Positions 51,376 through 59,820 of a stretch of 64,000 nucleotides of DNA are shown one piece after another. Below the pieces are notes generated by a model. The model had not been told where the DNA came from and searched no databases. It saw only the letters and a program-made list of their open reading frames with translations. A program made the translations under genes and the position numbers. The DNA is from Caulobacter sp. X (GTDB lineage: Bacteria > Pseudomonadota > Alphaproteobacteria > Caulobacterales > Caulobacteraceae), in assembly GCF_002742635.1 (NCBI RefSeq), contig NZ_PEGF01000002.1:434001-498000 (forward strand). Reading direction: 5' to 3'. Position 1 is the stretch's first letter. The number at the start of each line of letters is the position of its first letter.

Positions 51376-52140
51376 TTGATTTCTAGAAGCCTGGCTATTC
51401 CAGCTCAACAACTGCGCGTGGTGTTTCTCGTGGCGTTGGGCGTGGCGGCCACGATCGGCGCCTTGAACGGCGTCGCGGTCCTTGGAGCCTGGATGTCCGA
51501 GCCGCCCGCGGTCGCGACGGTCGAAGAGGATGTCGCCCCGCCCGTCACGGAGTTCGAAGCCCCGGCGCCGCCGCCGCCCGCTTTCGTGTTCGACGCGCCG
51601 CTGCCCGGTCGGGTCATCGACTCGCCGTTCGGCCTGCGCCAGTTGCCTTGGGAAGAGAATGGCCGCCTGCACCAGGGCGTCGACATCGCCGCTCCCGCCG
51701 GCGCGCCGGTCAAGGCCTCGGCCGACGGCGTGGTCAAGCGCACCGGCGTCAGCCCCACCTACGGCCGTTTCGTCGAGGTGATGCACAAGGGCGGCATGAC
51801 CACCCTCTACGCCCACCTCAAGGCCCCCGCCCGGAGCGTCAAGAAGGGCGCCTTTGTCCGGCGCGGGGCGACCGTGGCCTTCGTCGGCAATTCGGGGCGC
51901 TCGACCGGCTCGCACCTGCACTTCGAGATCCGCAAGGGCGACAAGCCGCTGAACCCGGCCTTCTTCATCGGACGCAGCTTCGCCGAGGCCGACGACATGC
52001 CGATCCGCGCGGCGGGCCGGGTCTCCAAGAAGGTGCGGCTGGCGGTCGTGTCGAAATGGCCCGACGGCGTGAAGGGCGGGCCGGTCACGCGCGCCAAGAG
52101 CGGCCGTGTGCGGACGCGGATTCCCGTCTCGGAAGGATAA
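51376..52140 (+). CDS. M23 (LytM) peptidase, membrane anchored
   Basis: A 254-residue protein that begins at TTG 51376 (read as Met), preceded by GAGAGGTAGTGG. One N-terminal helix (VVFLVALGVAATIGALNGVA) and a proline-rich linker (EAPAPPPPAFVF) lead to a LytM domain. The zinc ligands are H and D of LHQGVDIAAP and the second H of GSHLHFEIRKG near residue 179. It cleaves peptidoglycan cross-bridges in the periplasm. The basic C-terminal tail (VTRAKSGRVRTRIPVSEG) is unusual. Confidence 0.91.
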   Translation: MISRSLAIPAQQLRVVFLVALGVAATIGALNGVAVLGAWMSEPPAVATVEEDVAPPVTEFEAPAPPPPAFVFDAPLPGRVIDSPFGLRQLPWEENGRLHQGVDIAAPAGAPVKASADGVVKRTGVSPTYGRFVEVMHKGGMTTLYAHLKAPARSVKKGAFVRRGATVAFVGNSGRSTGSHLHFEIRKGDKPLNPAFFIGRSFAEADDMPIRAAGRVSKKVRLAVVSKWPDGVKGGPVTRAKSGRVRTRIPVSEG

Positions 52141-52200
52141 ATCTCCGCACCCGGCGCAACGCGCCTCGACGCGTCACAAACCGTCCCTACATTGAACGCC

Positions 52201-53154
52201 ATGATCCAGTTTCTCGGCCGTGGCGTCGCGGGCTTCGCGCTCCTGCTTGTCTCCTATATCGCGGTCGGAGGGCTGATGAGCGCCGCCGGCGCGCCCAAGG
52301 CCCGAGGCCAGATGGTCGAGATCGAGCCGGGGCGGACGCTGCGGCTGGTCTGCGAAGGACCCAAGAGCGACCGTCCCGTCGTCTGGCTGGAGGCCGGCGC
52401 GTTCGGCCTGGCCGCCGACTGGGGCGCCGTGCAGGAGGCCCTGACCGCCGCTGGCTGGCGCTCCTGCGCCTATGATCGCGCCGGCATGGGCTTCTCGCCG
52501 CCCGGACCTTCGCCGCGCGATGGCCTGGCGATCGTCTCCGACTTCGAGAAGCTGATCGCCGCCTCCGGCGAGCCGGGGCCTTACATCCTGGTCGGCCACT
52601 CCATGGCCGGGCTGCGCTTGAGGGAGTACGCCGGTCGTAATCCGGACAAGGTGGCGGGTCTGGTCCTGGCCGACGCCGCCACGCCCGAGGCCGCGCAGAA
52701 CCCGCAGGTGCGGGGCTTCATCAAGGCCTTCGCCAGCCTATCGAAATGGGCGGCGCGCGGGGCCTCCATCGGGCTCTACAAGCCGCTGGCCCATACGCGC
52801 CTGGGCGACAAGATCGACCTGCCGCCGGCCGCCAAGGCCGAGAAGGGCTGGGCGTTCGCCAACGGCCGCCACAACCGCACGGCGGCCGAGGAGGTCGGCC
52901 TGTGGGCGCAGGCCTCGGCCCAGGCCGGCCAGCAGCCGCCCTTCGACCCGAAGTGGCCGGTGGCGGTCGTCACGGCGGGCCCATTGGCCGGCCGAGAGGC
53001 TTGGAAGGAAATGCAGGCCGCCCCCGCCCGCCGTTCGGAGCACGGCATGGTCGACCATGTTGAGGCCGCCAATCACACCCTGCTGATCGGCCGCCGCTTC
53101 GCCGACCACATCGTCCGCGCGGTGGCGTTCGTGGCGGACGCGCGGAAGGGATAG
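52201..53154 (+). CDS. Alpha/beta hydrolase with N-terminal membrane anchor
   Basis: A 317-residue protein from the ATG at 52201 (an ATG at 52192 adds MNA). An N-terminal helix (GVAGFALLLVSYIAVGGLM) anchors it. The nucleophile elbow is LVGHSMAGLRLREYA near residue 140 and the catalytic histidine lies in DHVEAANHTLLI. The acid is not certain. Substrate unknown. It ends exactly where a palindromic repeat begins. Confidence 0.88.
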   Translation: MIQFLGRGVAGFALLLVSYIAVGGLMSAAGAPKARGQMVEIEPGRTLRLVCEGPKSDRPVVWLEAGAFGLAADWGAVQEALTAAGWRSCAYDRAGMGFSPPGPSPRDGLAIVSDFEKLIAASGEPGPYILVGHSMAGLRLREYAGRNPDKVAGLVLADAATPEAAQNPQVRGFIKAFASLSKWAARGASIGLYKPLAHTRLGDKIDLPPAAKAEKGWAFANGRHNRTAAEEVGLWAQASAQAGQQPPFDPKWPVAVVTAGPLAGREAWKEMQAAPARRSEHGMVDHVEAANHTLLIGRRFADHIVRAVAFVADARKG

Positions 53155-53287
53155 CGCCCCCTCCGTCTCGTCGCCTATCGGCGCCGATCCACCTCCCCCG
53201 CGAGCGGGGCAGGAGGGGAGCCGCTTCCTCCTCACCCGTGCAACGGGGGAGGTGTCGCGAGGCGAAGCCTCGTGACGGAGGGGGCGC
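53154..53287. repeat. Palindromic repeat, GCGCCCCCTCC family
   Basis: The arms GCGCCCCCTCCGTC and GACGGAGGGGGCGC, with inner arms CCACCTCCCCCG and GGGGGAGGTGTCG, match the copies at 3145 and 9996. It starts inside the stop-codon region of the hydrolase gene. Confidence 0.88.
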
Positions 53288-53313
53288 TGAGGTCGCGCCG
53301 ATCCAGAAACGAC

Positions 53314-53343
53314 GAAGGCCGCGCGGATCGCCGCGCGGCCTTC
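53314..53343 (-). terminator. Hairpin at the 3' end of rpsU
   Basis: GAAGGCCGCGCGG and CCGCGCGGCCTTC form a 13-bp stem with a 4-base loop, about 30 bases after the rpsU stop. The following tract on the minus strand (GTCGTTTC) is a weak T-tail. Confidence 0.7.
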
Positions 53344-53374
53344 GAAATCTTCGGCGATGCGAAGGGAAGAGGTC

Positions 53375-53611
53375 TTAGCGACCGCCAGCCTTCTTCGGCA
53401 TCGGCAGCAGGCCTTCGCGCTGAGCGCGCTTGCGGGCCAGCTTGCGAGCGCGACGGACGGCTTCAGCCTTTTGGCGAGCGCGCTTTTCCGACGGCTTTTC
53501 GTAGTGCACGTGCCGCTTCATTTCGCGGAACGAGCCTTCGCGTTGCATCTTCTTCTTCAGAGCCTTCAGGGCCTGATCGACGTTGTTGTCGCGGACGAAA
53601 ATCTGGACCAG
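53375..53611 (-). CDS. rpsU: Small-subunit ribosomal protein bS21, apparent CTG start
   Basis: A 78-residue protein. Family members begin (M)VQIFVRDNN; here the codon at that point is CTG (53611), and the preceding in-frame codons (...SNGEIP) have no family counterpart. A GGAGAG ribosome site lies 6-7 bases upstream of the CTG, strongly supporting initiation there. [20 protein letters not shown], the basic tail [20 protein letters not shown] and the end [10 protein letters not shown] are typical of alphaproteobacterial bS21. Confidence 0.95.
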   Translation of the reverse strand: MVQIFVRDNNVDQALKALKKKMQREGSFREMKRHVHYEKPSEKRARQKAEAVRRARKLARKRAQREGLLPMPKKAGGR

Positions 53612-53793
53612 GGGTATCTCTCCATTCGACAGCCCGACCAATATTCCCAAGTCCCTCTTGAGGGGCCGGGCGGGCGAACAAAACCGGGTAACCTGGAAGG
53701 GGTGCTCCCAGGCGATGAGGCGGGGCTGATAGCAGAGCGCGCGCGTCCTGTCCATGCGCGACGCGGCTTAAACCACGGTGTAGACTCGGATTC

Positions 53794-54474
53794 ATGAGCG
53801 AAAATATCGACACATCCGGTCAAGCTTCGGGTCAGGCGGGCGCCAGCTGGGCCGACTCGACGGAGCAACGCGTCCTGGATGAGGCCCTGCGCCTGGCGCC
53901 GAGCGCCGGTTGGAACGCCGGACTCGTCAGTCGCGCCCTGAGCGCTGTGGGCCTTTCCGAGGCCGAGGGCCAGCTGCTGCTGCCTGAAGGGCCGCGCGAC
54001 CTAGCCGCCCTGCTGTCGCGACGCCATGACGCGGCGGCGCTGCAACGCCTACGGGCCTTGGACCTGGCGACGTTGAAGATTCGACAGCGGATTCGCGAGG
54101 GCGTCATCGCCCGCCTCGAGGCGGCTCAGGAAAATGGCGACGTGCTGCGGCCTCTGGCCGTGTTCCTGGCCTTCCCGACGAATCTGCCCTTGGCCGCTCG
54201 GTTGACCTGGGAATCTGCCGACGCGATCTGGCGTTGGGCCGGCGATACGGCGACCGACGAGAACCACTATTCCAAGCGCGCGATCCTGTCGGGGATCCTG
54301 GTCTCGACCCTGGCGGTCGACATGGCCTCGGGCCGGACCTCGGCGCTGTCGCACCTGGACGCCCGCATCGACAATGTCATGGCCTTCGAGAAGTGGAAGG
54401 CGGGCCTGAAGCCGATGGATCTGGCCACCGAGATGGTCGAGGGCCTGGCGAAGATGCGGTACGGCGCGAAATAG
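53794..54474 (+). CDS. COQ9 family ubiquinone biosynthesis protein
   Basis: A 226-residue protein. The N-terminal TetR-like helical part (TEQRVLDEALRLAPSAGWNA) is followed by the COQ9 core. WESADAIWRWAGDTATDENHY, the YSKRAILSGILVSTLAVDMA helix and the C-terminal VMAFEKWKAG are characteristic. COQ9 binds lipids and presents coenzyme-Q intermediates to COQ7. Start ATG at 53794. Convergent with rcdA. Confidence 0.92.
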   Translation: MSENIDTSGQASGQAGASWADSTEQRVLDEALRLAPSAGWNAGLVSRALSAVGLSEAEGQLLLPEGPRDLAALLSRRHDAAALQRLRALDLATLKIRQRIREGVIARLEAAQENGDVLRPLAVFLAFPTNLPLAARLTWESADAIWRWAGDTATDENHYSKRAILSGILVSTLAVDMASGRTSALSHLDARIDNVMAFEKWKAGLKPMDLATEMVEGLAKMRYGAK

Positions 54475-54486
54475 GTCGCGGGGGCG

Positions 54487-54996
54487 TCAGCCCCCGAACG
54501 CGGCCGCCAGCCGGTCGAAGTGGGCCTGCACGGGGCGCGGCGCTTCCTCGCTGGGCGATTCCACGTACATGCGGCGGTCCAGGTGCCGGACGCGCTCGTA
54601 CAGGCGCTCGGACCGGTGCAGCAGGTTGGTCAGGCCGAACGGCAGGTCCTCGATCGGGGAGGGATCGCCGATCATCTCCTCGGCCAGGCGATAGTTCTCG
54701 GCGCAGGCGGCTTCCGGCGGCATCTCGCCCTCGCGGACGGCGCGCTGGACCAGAAGCCACGAGGCCACCTGCATCAGGCGGGTGGTCAGGCGCATGCTTT
54801 CGCTGGCGTAGCTGAGCGCGGCGTTGCGCGAGAGGATCTTGCTGTCATGCCGGCCGGCGCCGTCGAGATAGGCGGCGGTCTCCTCGACCAGCTGCATGCC
54901 TTCCTCGAACGTGCGGTCAAACAGCTCCGATCGGGCGAAGTCCTGGATGACTCCGGCGCGCCAAGGCGTATCGGCCAACGCGTTGACTTCGGTCAT
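54487..54996 (-). CDS. rcdA: RcdA, regulator of CtrA degradation (DUF1465)
   Basis: A 169-residue helical protein. ARSELFDRTFEEGMQLVEET, the SRNAALSYASESMRLTTRLM helix and the C-terminal acidic/proline tail (YVESPSEEAPRPVQAHFDRL) match RcdA/DUF1465. In C. crescentus RcdA is a known adaptor that works with CpdR, PopA and ClpXP to degrade CtrA at the G1-S transition. The C-terminal tail is the part known to engage ClpX-directed complexes. Confidence 0.93.
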   Translation of the reverse strand: MTEVNALADTPWRAGVIQDFARSELFDRTFEEGMQLVEETAAYLDGAGRHDSKILSRNAALSYASESMRLTTRLMQVASWLLVQRAVREGEMPPEAACAENYRLAEEMIGDPSPIEDLPFGLTNLLHRSERLYERVRHLDRRMYVESPSEEAPRPVQAHFDRLAAAFGG

Positions 54997-55176
54997 AGCT
55001 ACTCAATGCCCCTTCGAAAGGCCGCGAGGACGTCTCGCTGGATTAAGGGTGCTGCAACCCTCGTGCCAGAGCTCGATGTCCCGTTTCGCGACCCGCCCCC
55101 CGCCTTTAAGACCGTCCGAAAGCGGATTGGAATGCTTTAAGACGTCAGTAACCTCACCGAAACCTTAAAAGAACCG

Positions 55177-55383
55177 TTAGTCGAGGCGACCAAACAGCGC
55201 ATTGGCCGCGTCGCGGCCGGCCTTTTTCTTGGCCAGCTGGGCCTTGGTGCGCTCGATTTCGGCCTGCAGGGCCTCGATCCGCTCTTCCAATTCCGCAACG
55301 CCGTAGATCTCCAGATCCTCATGCGTGGCTTCGCTTAGAGCGCGTCCGCTGAAGGCGCGCGGCTCCGCGGCATCCTCGAACAT
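55177..55383 (-). CDS. DUF1192 small coiled-coil protein
   Basis: A 68-residue protein. After an N-terminal MFEDAAEPRAFSGRALSEAT comes the helix VAELEERIEALQAEIERTKA with strong heptad spacing, then a short FGRL tail. Two ATGs are possible: 55383 (chosen, GGGAG 9 bases before) and 55389. Such DUF1192 proteins are conserved in alphaproteobacteria beside cell-cycle genes. Function unknown. Confidence 0.82.
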   Translation of the reverse strand: MFEDAAEPRAFSGRALSEATHEDLEIYGVAELEERIEALQAEIERTKAQLAKKKAGRDAANALFGRLD

Positions 55384-55457
55384 CGGCATTCTCCCTTTTC
55401 CAGCCGTCATCTGACGCCTACCTAGGCCGCAAGGCAAGTCACAGAGGGAAGCCGCCC

Positions 55458-56432
55458 ATGGGCGAGACGATGACCGCGATCGCGATCGAAGGCGGCAAGG
55501 GACCCGCCGAGGCCCTGAAGGCCGTGAGCGCCGACCGTCCCGAACCGGGACCGGGCCAAATTCTGATCAAGGTCGCCGCCGCCGGCGTGAACCGTCCGGA
55601 TCTTCTACAGCGCCTGGGCTTCTATCCGCCGCCGCCAGGCGCGCCGACGACCCTGGGACTGGAGGTCGCGGGCGAGGTGGTTGTGGGCGCTGGCCGCTGG
55701 AAAGCCGGCGACAAGGTCTGCGCCCTGCTGGGCGGCGGAGGCTATGCGCAATACGCCGTGGTCGACGCCCGCCACGCCCTGCCGATCCCCGGCGATCTGG
55801 ACCTGATCCACGCCGCCGCCCTGCCCGAGACGGTGTTCACGGTCTTCGCCAATGTGTTCGAGCATGGCGGCCTGAAGGCGGGCGAGACCCTGTTGGTTCA
55901 TGGTGGGACGTCCGGAATTGGGACGACCGCGATCGCCATGGCCAAGGCCGCCGGCGCCAAGGTCATCGCCACCGGCCGCGGCGCCGACAAGAAGGCCAAG
56001 GCGCTGGAACTCGGCGCCGACATCGCCGTCGACGCCAAGACCGAGGATTTCGCCGAGGTGGTCAAGGCCGCCGGCGGGGCGGACGTGATCCTCGACATGG
56101 TCGGCGCCAGCTATTTCGAGAAGAACCTCGACGCCCTGAACACCGGCGGCCGCATCGTCTACATCGCCAGCCTGGGCGGCTCGACGCTGGAGGTCCCGGT
56201 GATGAAGATCATGCAGAAGCGGGCGGTGATCACCGGCTCGACCCTGCGTCCCCGCTCGGCCGACGAGAAGGCGCGCCTCTCCGCCGAGGTCGAGCGCGTG
56301 GCCTGGCCCTGGGTGGCGGCCGGCAAGCTGAAGCCGATCGTCGACGCGACCTTCCCGCTGGCCGACGCCGCCAAGGCCCACGCGCACCTCGAGGCCGGCG
56401 AGCACGTGGGCAAGGTGGTGCTGGTGGTCTGA
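55458..56432 (+). CDS. NADPH:quinone oxidoreductase, PIG3/QOR type
   Basis: A 324-residue medium-chain dehydrogenase without the zinc ligands. VNRPDLLQRLGFYPPPPGAP is the conserved NQO substrate loop (PIG3-like), and GGTSGIGTTAIAMAKAAGAK is the NADPH-binding motif. The start at 55458 has GGGAAG upstream; an internal ATG at 55470 is also possible. It reduces quinones by one or two electrons. Divergent from the DUF1192 gene. Confidence 0.92.
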   Translation: MGETMTAIAIEGGKGPAEALKAVSADRPEPGPGQILIKVAAAGVNRPDLLQRLGFYPPPPGAPTTLGLEVAGEVVVGAGRWKAGDKVCALLGGGGYAQYAVVDARHALPIPGDLDLIHAAALPETVFTVFANVFEHGGLKAGETLLVHGGTSGIGTTAIAMAKAAGAKVIATGRGADKKAKALELGADIAVDAKTEDFAEVVKAAGGADVILDMVGASYFEKNLDALNTGGRIVYIASLGGSTLEVPVMKIMQKRAVITGSTLRPRSADEKARLSAEVERVAWPWVAAGKLKPIVDATFPLADAAKAHAHLEAGEHVGKVVLVV

Positions 56433-56464
56433 ACCCTCGCGGAGCGCCGGGCGTTCTCTCTCGC

Positions 56465-57190
56465 ATGAGCGAGACGCGCATCGGGTGCTCCGGCTGGGCC
56501 TACAAGGACTGGCGCGGGCCGTTCTATCCGGAGACGATCCGGCTGAAGGACCACTTCGCCTATTACGCGTCCCGTTTCGACACGACCGAGATCAACGGCA
56601 GCTTCTACCGGCTTCCCACGGAAGACGCCGTGCGGCGATGGGCGGACCAGGCGCCCGATGGCTTCGTCTTCGCCTGGAAGGTCTCGCGCTACATCACCCA
56701 CAACAAGAAGCTGAAGGACTGCCAGGACAGCGTGGACCTGGTCTTCGGCCGGATGGCGCCGTTGGCCGAGCATCTGGGGCCCGCCCTGGTCCAGCTGCCC
56801 CCAATGCTGCATCGGGACGACGAGCGGCTGAAGCGGTTCCTGTCCTGGCTGCCCAAGGGACAGCGGGTCACCGTCGAGTTCCGGCGCGACAGTTGGTACG
56901 ACGAGGGCGTCTATTCGATCCTGCGCGACCACGGCGTCGCGCTCTGCATCTCCGACCACCACGACGCCCCGTCGCCGTGGCTCGTCACCGCCGATTTCGC
57001 CTATGTGCGAGGGCATGGACCGGGCGGGCGCTACGTCGGCCGCTACCCGGAAAAGGACCTCCAGGCCTGGGCCACGTTCCTCGACGACCAACGCAGGGCC
57101 GGCCGCGACGTCTACAGCTACTTCGATAACGACATCAAAAGCGCCGCGCCCCAGGACGCCGATGTCCTCAAGGCCTTGGTCGCGCAATAG
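56465..57190 (+). CDS. DUF72 TIM-barrel protein
   Basis: A 241-residue protein. CSGWAYKDWRGPFYP, FDTTEINGSFYRLP, FAWKVSRYITH and the C-terminal DVYSYFDNDIKSAAPQDA are the conserved DUF72/YecE segments. These proteins have a TIM-barrel fold of unknown function. Full length. Confidence 0.92.
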   Translation: MSETRIGCSGWAYKDWRGPFYPETIRLKDHFAYYASRFDTTEINGSFYRLPTEDAVRRWADQAPDGFVFAWKVSRYITHNKKLKDCQDSVDLVFGRMAPLAEHLGPALVQLPPMLHRDDERLKRFLSWLPKGQRVTVEFRRDSWYDEGVYSILRDHGVALCISDHHDAPSPWLVTADFAYVRGHGPGGRYVGRYPEKDLQAWATFLDDQRRAGRDVYSYFDNDIKSAAPQDADVLKALVAQ

Positions 57191-57261
57191 AATAGGGTGG
57201 TTAGGCGCTTGTCCCCCGTTCCCTTTTTCCGAGAACCGCATTATAGCGGTGACTACATCCC

Positions 57262-57281
57262 GCCCGGCCGAAAGGCCGGGC
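57262..57281 (+). other. GNRA-loop hairpin just upstream of the trcR ribosome site
   Basis: GCCCGGCC and GGCCGGGC flank a GAAA tetraloop in an 8-bp perfect stem, ending 22 bases before the gene start. A TGGAGG ribosome site lies between. It may be the 3' end of the DUF72 transcript or a 5' leader structure of the next gene; the T-tract after it (GTCATTTC) is poor. Confidence 0.65.
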
Positions 57282-57303
57282 GCCGTCATTTCTGGAGGAC
57301 CGC

Positions 57304-58017
57304 ATGTCCGACATCCTGATGCCCAAGGCGACCGCCGTCTGGTTGGTGGACAACACCTCGCTCAGCTTCGAGCAGATCGCCGATTTCTGCGGCCTGCACC
57401 CGCTGGAAGTGCGCGGCATCGCCGACGGTGAAGTGGCGCGCGACATCCGCGGCGCCGACCCGATCGGCAACGGCCAGCTGACCCGCGAGGAGCTGGACCG
57501 CGCCCAGTCCAATCCGGACTACCGGATGAAGGCCCAGGTCAGCCGTCACGCCGAACTGCTGAAGCCGCAGAAGAAGGCGCCGCGCTACACGCCGGTGTCG
57601 CGTCGCCAGGACCGCCCGGACGCCATCGCCTGGTTCCTGCGCCACCACCCCGAAGTGACCGACGCCCAGATCTCCAAGATCCTCGGCACCACCAAGGCCA
57701 CGATCGAGCAGGTCCGGGCCCGCACGCACTGGAACGCGGCCAACATCAAGCCGGTCGACCCGGTGACCCTGGGCCTGGTCGGCCAGCTGGAACTCGACGC
57801 CCTGGTCAAGAAGGCCGCCGAGAAGAAGGCCAAGGACGACCTGAAGAAGGGCATCCTGCCGGAAGACCCGACCCTGCGTCCCGCCTCGGAAGCCGGCCAG
57901 TTCGAGCCGGAAGTCGAGGAAGAGGAAGAAGACTTCCGCGCGCCCCGCGGCGACATCAAGGCCGAGGACGTGTTCGGCAAGTCGACGGCTTACGTCGATG
58001 AGGAAGACGAAGAGTAA
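57304..58017 (+). CDS. DUF1013 cell-cycle transcriptional regulator (TrcR type)
   Basis: A 237-residue protein. The N-terminal helix-turn-helix-like ATAVWLVDNTSLSFEQIADF and the second one in HHPEVTDAQISKILGTTKAT are conserved in DUF1013, known in databases as the cell-cycle regulator TrcR. The C-terminal third is very acidic (EPEVEEEEEDF, YVDEEDEE) and may be disordered. Length is typical. A GNRA hairpin precedes its TGGAGG site. I leave the symbol empty because I know the TrcR name only as a product name. Confidence 0.85.
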   Translation: MSDILMPKATAVWLVDNTSLSFEQIADFCGLHPLEVRGIADGEVARDIRGADPIGNGQLTREELDRAQSNPDYRMKAQVSRHAELLKPQKKAPRYTPVSRRQDRPDAIAWFLRHHPEVTDAQISKILGTTKATIEQVRARTHWNAANIKPVDPVTLGLVGQLELDALVKKAAEKKAKDDLKKGILPEDPTLRPASEAGQFEPEVEEEEEDFRAPRGDIKAEDVFGKSTAYVDEEDEE

Positions 58018-58079
58018 CGACCCAAGGAGGCCGATCATCCGGCGGGCGTCGGAACCATCGGCCGGCCTGAAAAAACAAA

Positions 58080-58116
58080 GGCCCCGCTCCTTGCCGGAGC
58101 GGGGCCTCTCGTTTTT
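58080..58116. terminator. Bidirectional terminator between the DUF1013 and DUF465 genes
   Basis: GGCCCCGCTCC and GGAGCGGGGCC form an 11-bp stem with a 5-base loop. On the plus strand GTTTTT follows after a few bases, and on the minus strand TTTGTTTTTTC follows, so it can end both convergent genes. Confidence 0.88.
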
Positions 58117-58132
58117 CGGCTGCTCGTCGCAG

Positions 58133-58306
58133 CTAGTGCATTCGGGCCCTGAGGCCCTCGATCTCTTCCTTCAGCCTAAGCTTCTGACGCTTCAGCTCTC
58201 GAAGCAGCGTCGGATCATAACCGGGTCGGTTGGTCTCCTCCTGGATCTTGCGGTCGAGGTTCTCGTGACGGGACCCAAGCTCGCGGATACGGGATTCGAT
58301 GGCCAT
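58133..58306 (-). CDS. DUF465/YdcH-like small protein, copy 1
   Basis: A 57-residue protein from the ATG at 58306 (GGAG upstream): MAIESRIRELGSRHENLDRK followed by a conserved second helix (LLRELKRQKLRLKEEIEGL). The two-helix pattern with K-x-x-K-L-x-L-K-(D/E)-E-I is that of DUF465. Function unknown. It is a paralogue of 59593-59820. Confidence 0.88.
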   Translation of the reverse strand: MAIESRIRELGSRHENLDRKIQEETNRPGYDPTLLRELKRQKLRLKEEIEGLRARMH

Positions 58307-58435
58307 GGCTCTCGGCTCCTTGCTGTTGGAGAGGAAAGTGAACACCCGCTGCGCGACGCTGTCAGATCACATATGATTGCAACAGGCGGCGCTTGACGGG
58401 GCCGTTTTTGCTCCCATGACGGACGAACATTCACC

Positions 58436-59065
58436 ATGACCGACGTTTCGAAGACCGTTGATCGACAAAGGCTAGCGGTCGGGATCACGGGGGCTTCCGG
58501 CGTCGTCTACGGCCTGCGGACGCTGGACGCCTTGCGCGAGCTGGGCGTCGAGAGCCACCTCGTCCTGTCTAAATCCGCGGCGTTGACGCTCGCTCAAGAG
58601 GCAGGTCTCAGCGTCGCCGAGGTCAACGCCAAGGCCGATGTGGTCCACCGCGCCGCCGACGTCGGGGCGTCGATCGCCTCGGGCTCGTTCCGGACGCTGG
58701 GCATGATCATCGCGCCCTGCTCGGTGCGGACGATGAGCGAGATCGCCACGGGCGTAACGTCTTCGCTGCTGACCCGCGCCGCCGACGTGACCCTGAAAGA
58801 GCGCCGGACCCTGGTGCTGATGATCCGCGAGACGCCGCTGCACCTGGGCCATCTACGGACCATGACCAAGCTGGCCGAGATGGGCGCGGTGATCGCCCCG
58901 CCGCTGCCGGCCTTCTACGCCAAGCCCGCCTCGATCGCCGAGATGGTCGACCAGTCGGTGGGCCGGGTCCTGGACCTCTTCGACCTCTCCTGGCGACCGG
59001 TGAAGCGCTGGGGCGAGGACTTGCCGTCGATTGGGGAGACCATCACCAGCAAGGGTGAGGGTTAA
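58436..59065 (+). CDS. ubiX: Flavin prenyltransferase UbiX
   Basis: A 209-residue enzyme making prenylated FMN for the UbiD decarboxylase in ubiquinone synthesis. The FMN loop VGITGASGVVYGLRTLDAL opens the fold. SGSFRTLGMIIAPCSVRTMS, LLTRAADVTLKERRTLVLMI and RETPLHLGHLRTM are the family motifs. Start ATG at 58436. The 59071 gene follows after 5 bases. No ubiD is in the window. Confidence 0.95.
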   Translation: MTDVSKTVDRQRLAVGITGASGVVYGLRTLDALRELGVESHLVLSKSAALTLAQEAGLSVAEVNAKADVVHRAADVGASIASGSFRTLGMIIAPCSVRTMSEIATGVTSSLLTRAADVTLKERRTLVLMIRETPLHLGHLRTMTKLAEMGAVIAPPLPAFYAKPASIAEMVDQSVGRVLDLFDLSWRPVKRWGEDLPSIGETITSKGEG

Positions 59066-59070
59066 CGCCG

Positions 59071-59532
59071 ATGCGCATCTGGGACTGGGCCTTGGAGGTC
59101 TATGCGCGACAACCTGTCGCGGCCGCGTGCCTGAACCTGCAGGACGGCCACGGTCAGAACGTGCCCTACCTGCTGTGGGCCGCCTGGGCGGCGGGCGAGG
59201 GGCGCTCGGCCGACCTCAAGGAAGCGGCCCGGTTGATGCGCGACTGGGACGCCGAGATCGGCGCGCCGCTGCGGGGCGTGCGCCGGGCCCTGAAGCCGCC
59301 GCGTCCTCCGGTCGACGACGCCGCCAAGGAGGCCCTGCGCGACGCGGTCAAGGCCGTGGAGCTTCAGGGCGAGCGGGTGCTGCTGGAAAGCCTGGAAGCC
59401 TTGAGCGGTCCCGCGGGCGCGCCGGCCTCGGTGATCGAGGGCCTCGTGGCCGCCGCCGAGGCCTCCGGCGACCCGCCGCGCCGGGCCGCGCTCGAACAGC
59501 TCGCCAAGGCTCTTGAAAATCAAACGTCTTAG
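59071..59532 (+). CDS. TIGR02444 family protein
   Basis: A 153-residue protein. WDWALEVYARQPVAAACLNL and LQDGHGQNVPYLLWAAWAA are the TIGR02444 signature at the N-terminus. The following helices are leucine/alanine rich. Function unknown. It follows ubiX by 5 bases, so the two are probably co-transcribed. Confidence 0.85.
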   Translation: MRIWDWALEVYARQPVAAACLNLQDGHGQNVPYLLWAAWAAGEGRSADLKEAARLMRDWDAEIGAPLRGVRRALKPPRPPVDDAAKEALRDAVKAVELQGERVLLESLEALSGPAGAPASVIEGLVAAAEASGDPPRRAALEQLAKALENQTS

Positions 59533-59592
59533 GCGGCCTTTACCGGTCGTCAGGCTTTCCCATCTATCTAGTCAGCGGGCCCATCTGAGATC

Positions 59593-59820
59593 ATGTCCAT
59601 GAACGACGACGATCCGTCGGACGACTCCGACATCGCGATCGAACGCCGCCTCGCCGACCTGCGCGAGGAGCACAAGGATCTCGACGACGCCATCCAGGCC
59701 CTGGAAGAGCGCTACCAGCCCGACATGCTGCAGATCGCCCGCTTGAAGCGGAAGAAGCTGGCCCTGAAGGACGAGATCATCCGTCTGGAAGACCTGCTGA
59801 TGCCGGACATCATCGCCTAG
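59593..59820 (+). CDS. DUF465/YdcH-like small protein, copy 2
   Basis: A 75-residue protein with ERRLADLREEHKDLDDAIQA and LQIARLKRKKLALKDEIIRL, the two helices of DUF465. The N-terminal 12 residues are acidic (MSMNDDDPSDDSD). A start at ATG 59599 is also possible. It ends one base before the convergent M61 gene. Paralogue of 58133-58306. Confidence 0.88.
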   Translation: MSMNDDDPSDDSDIAIERRLADLREEHKDLDDAIQALEERYQPDMLQIARLKRKKLALKDEIIRLEDLLMPDIIA

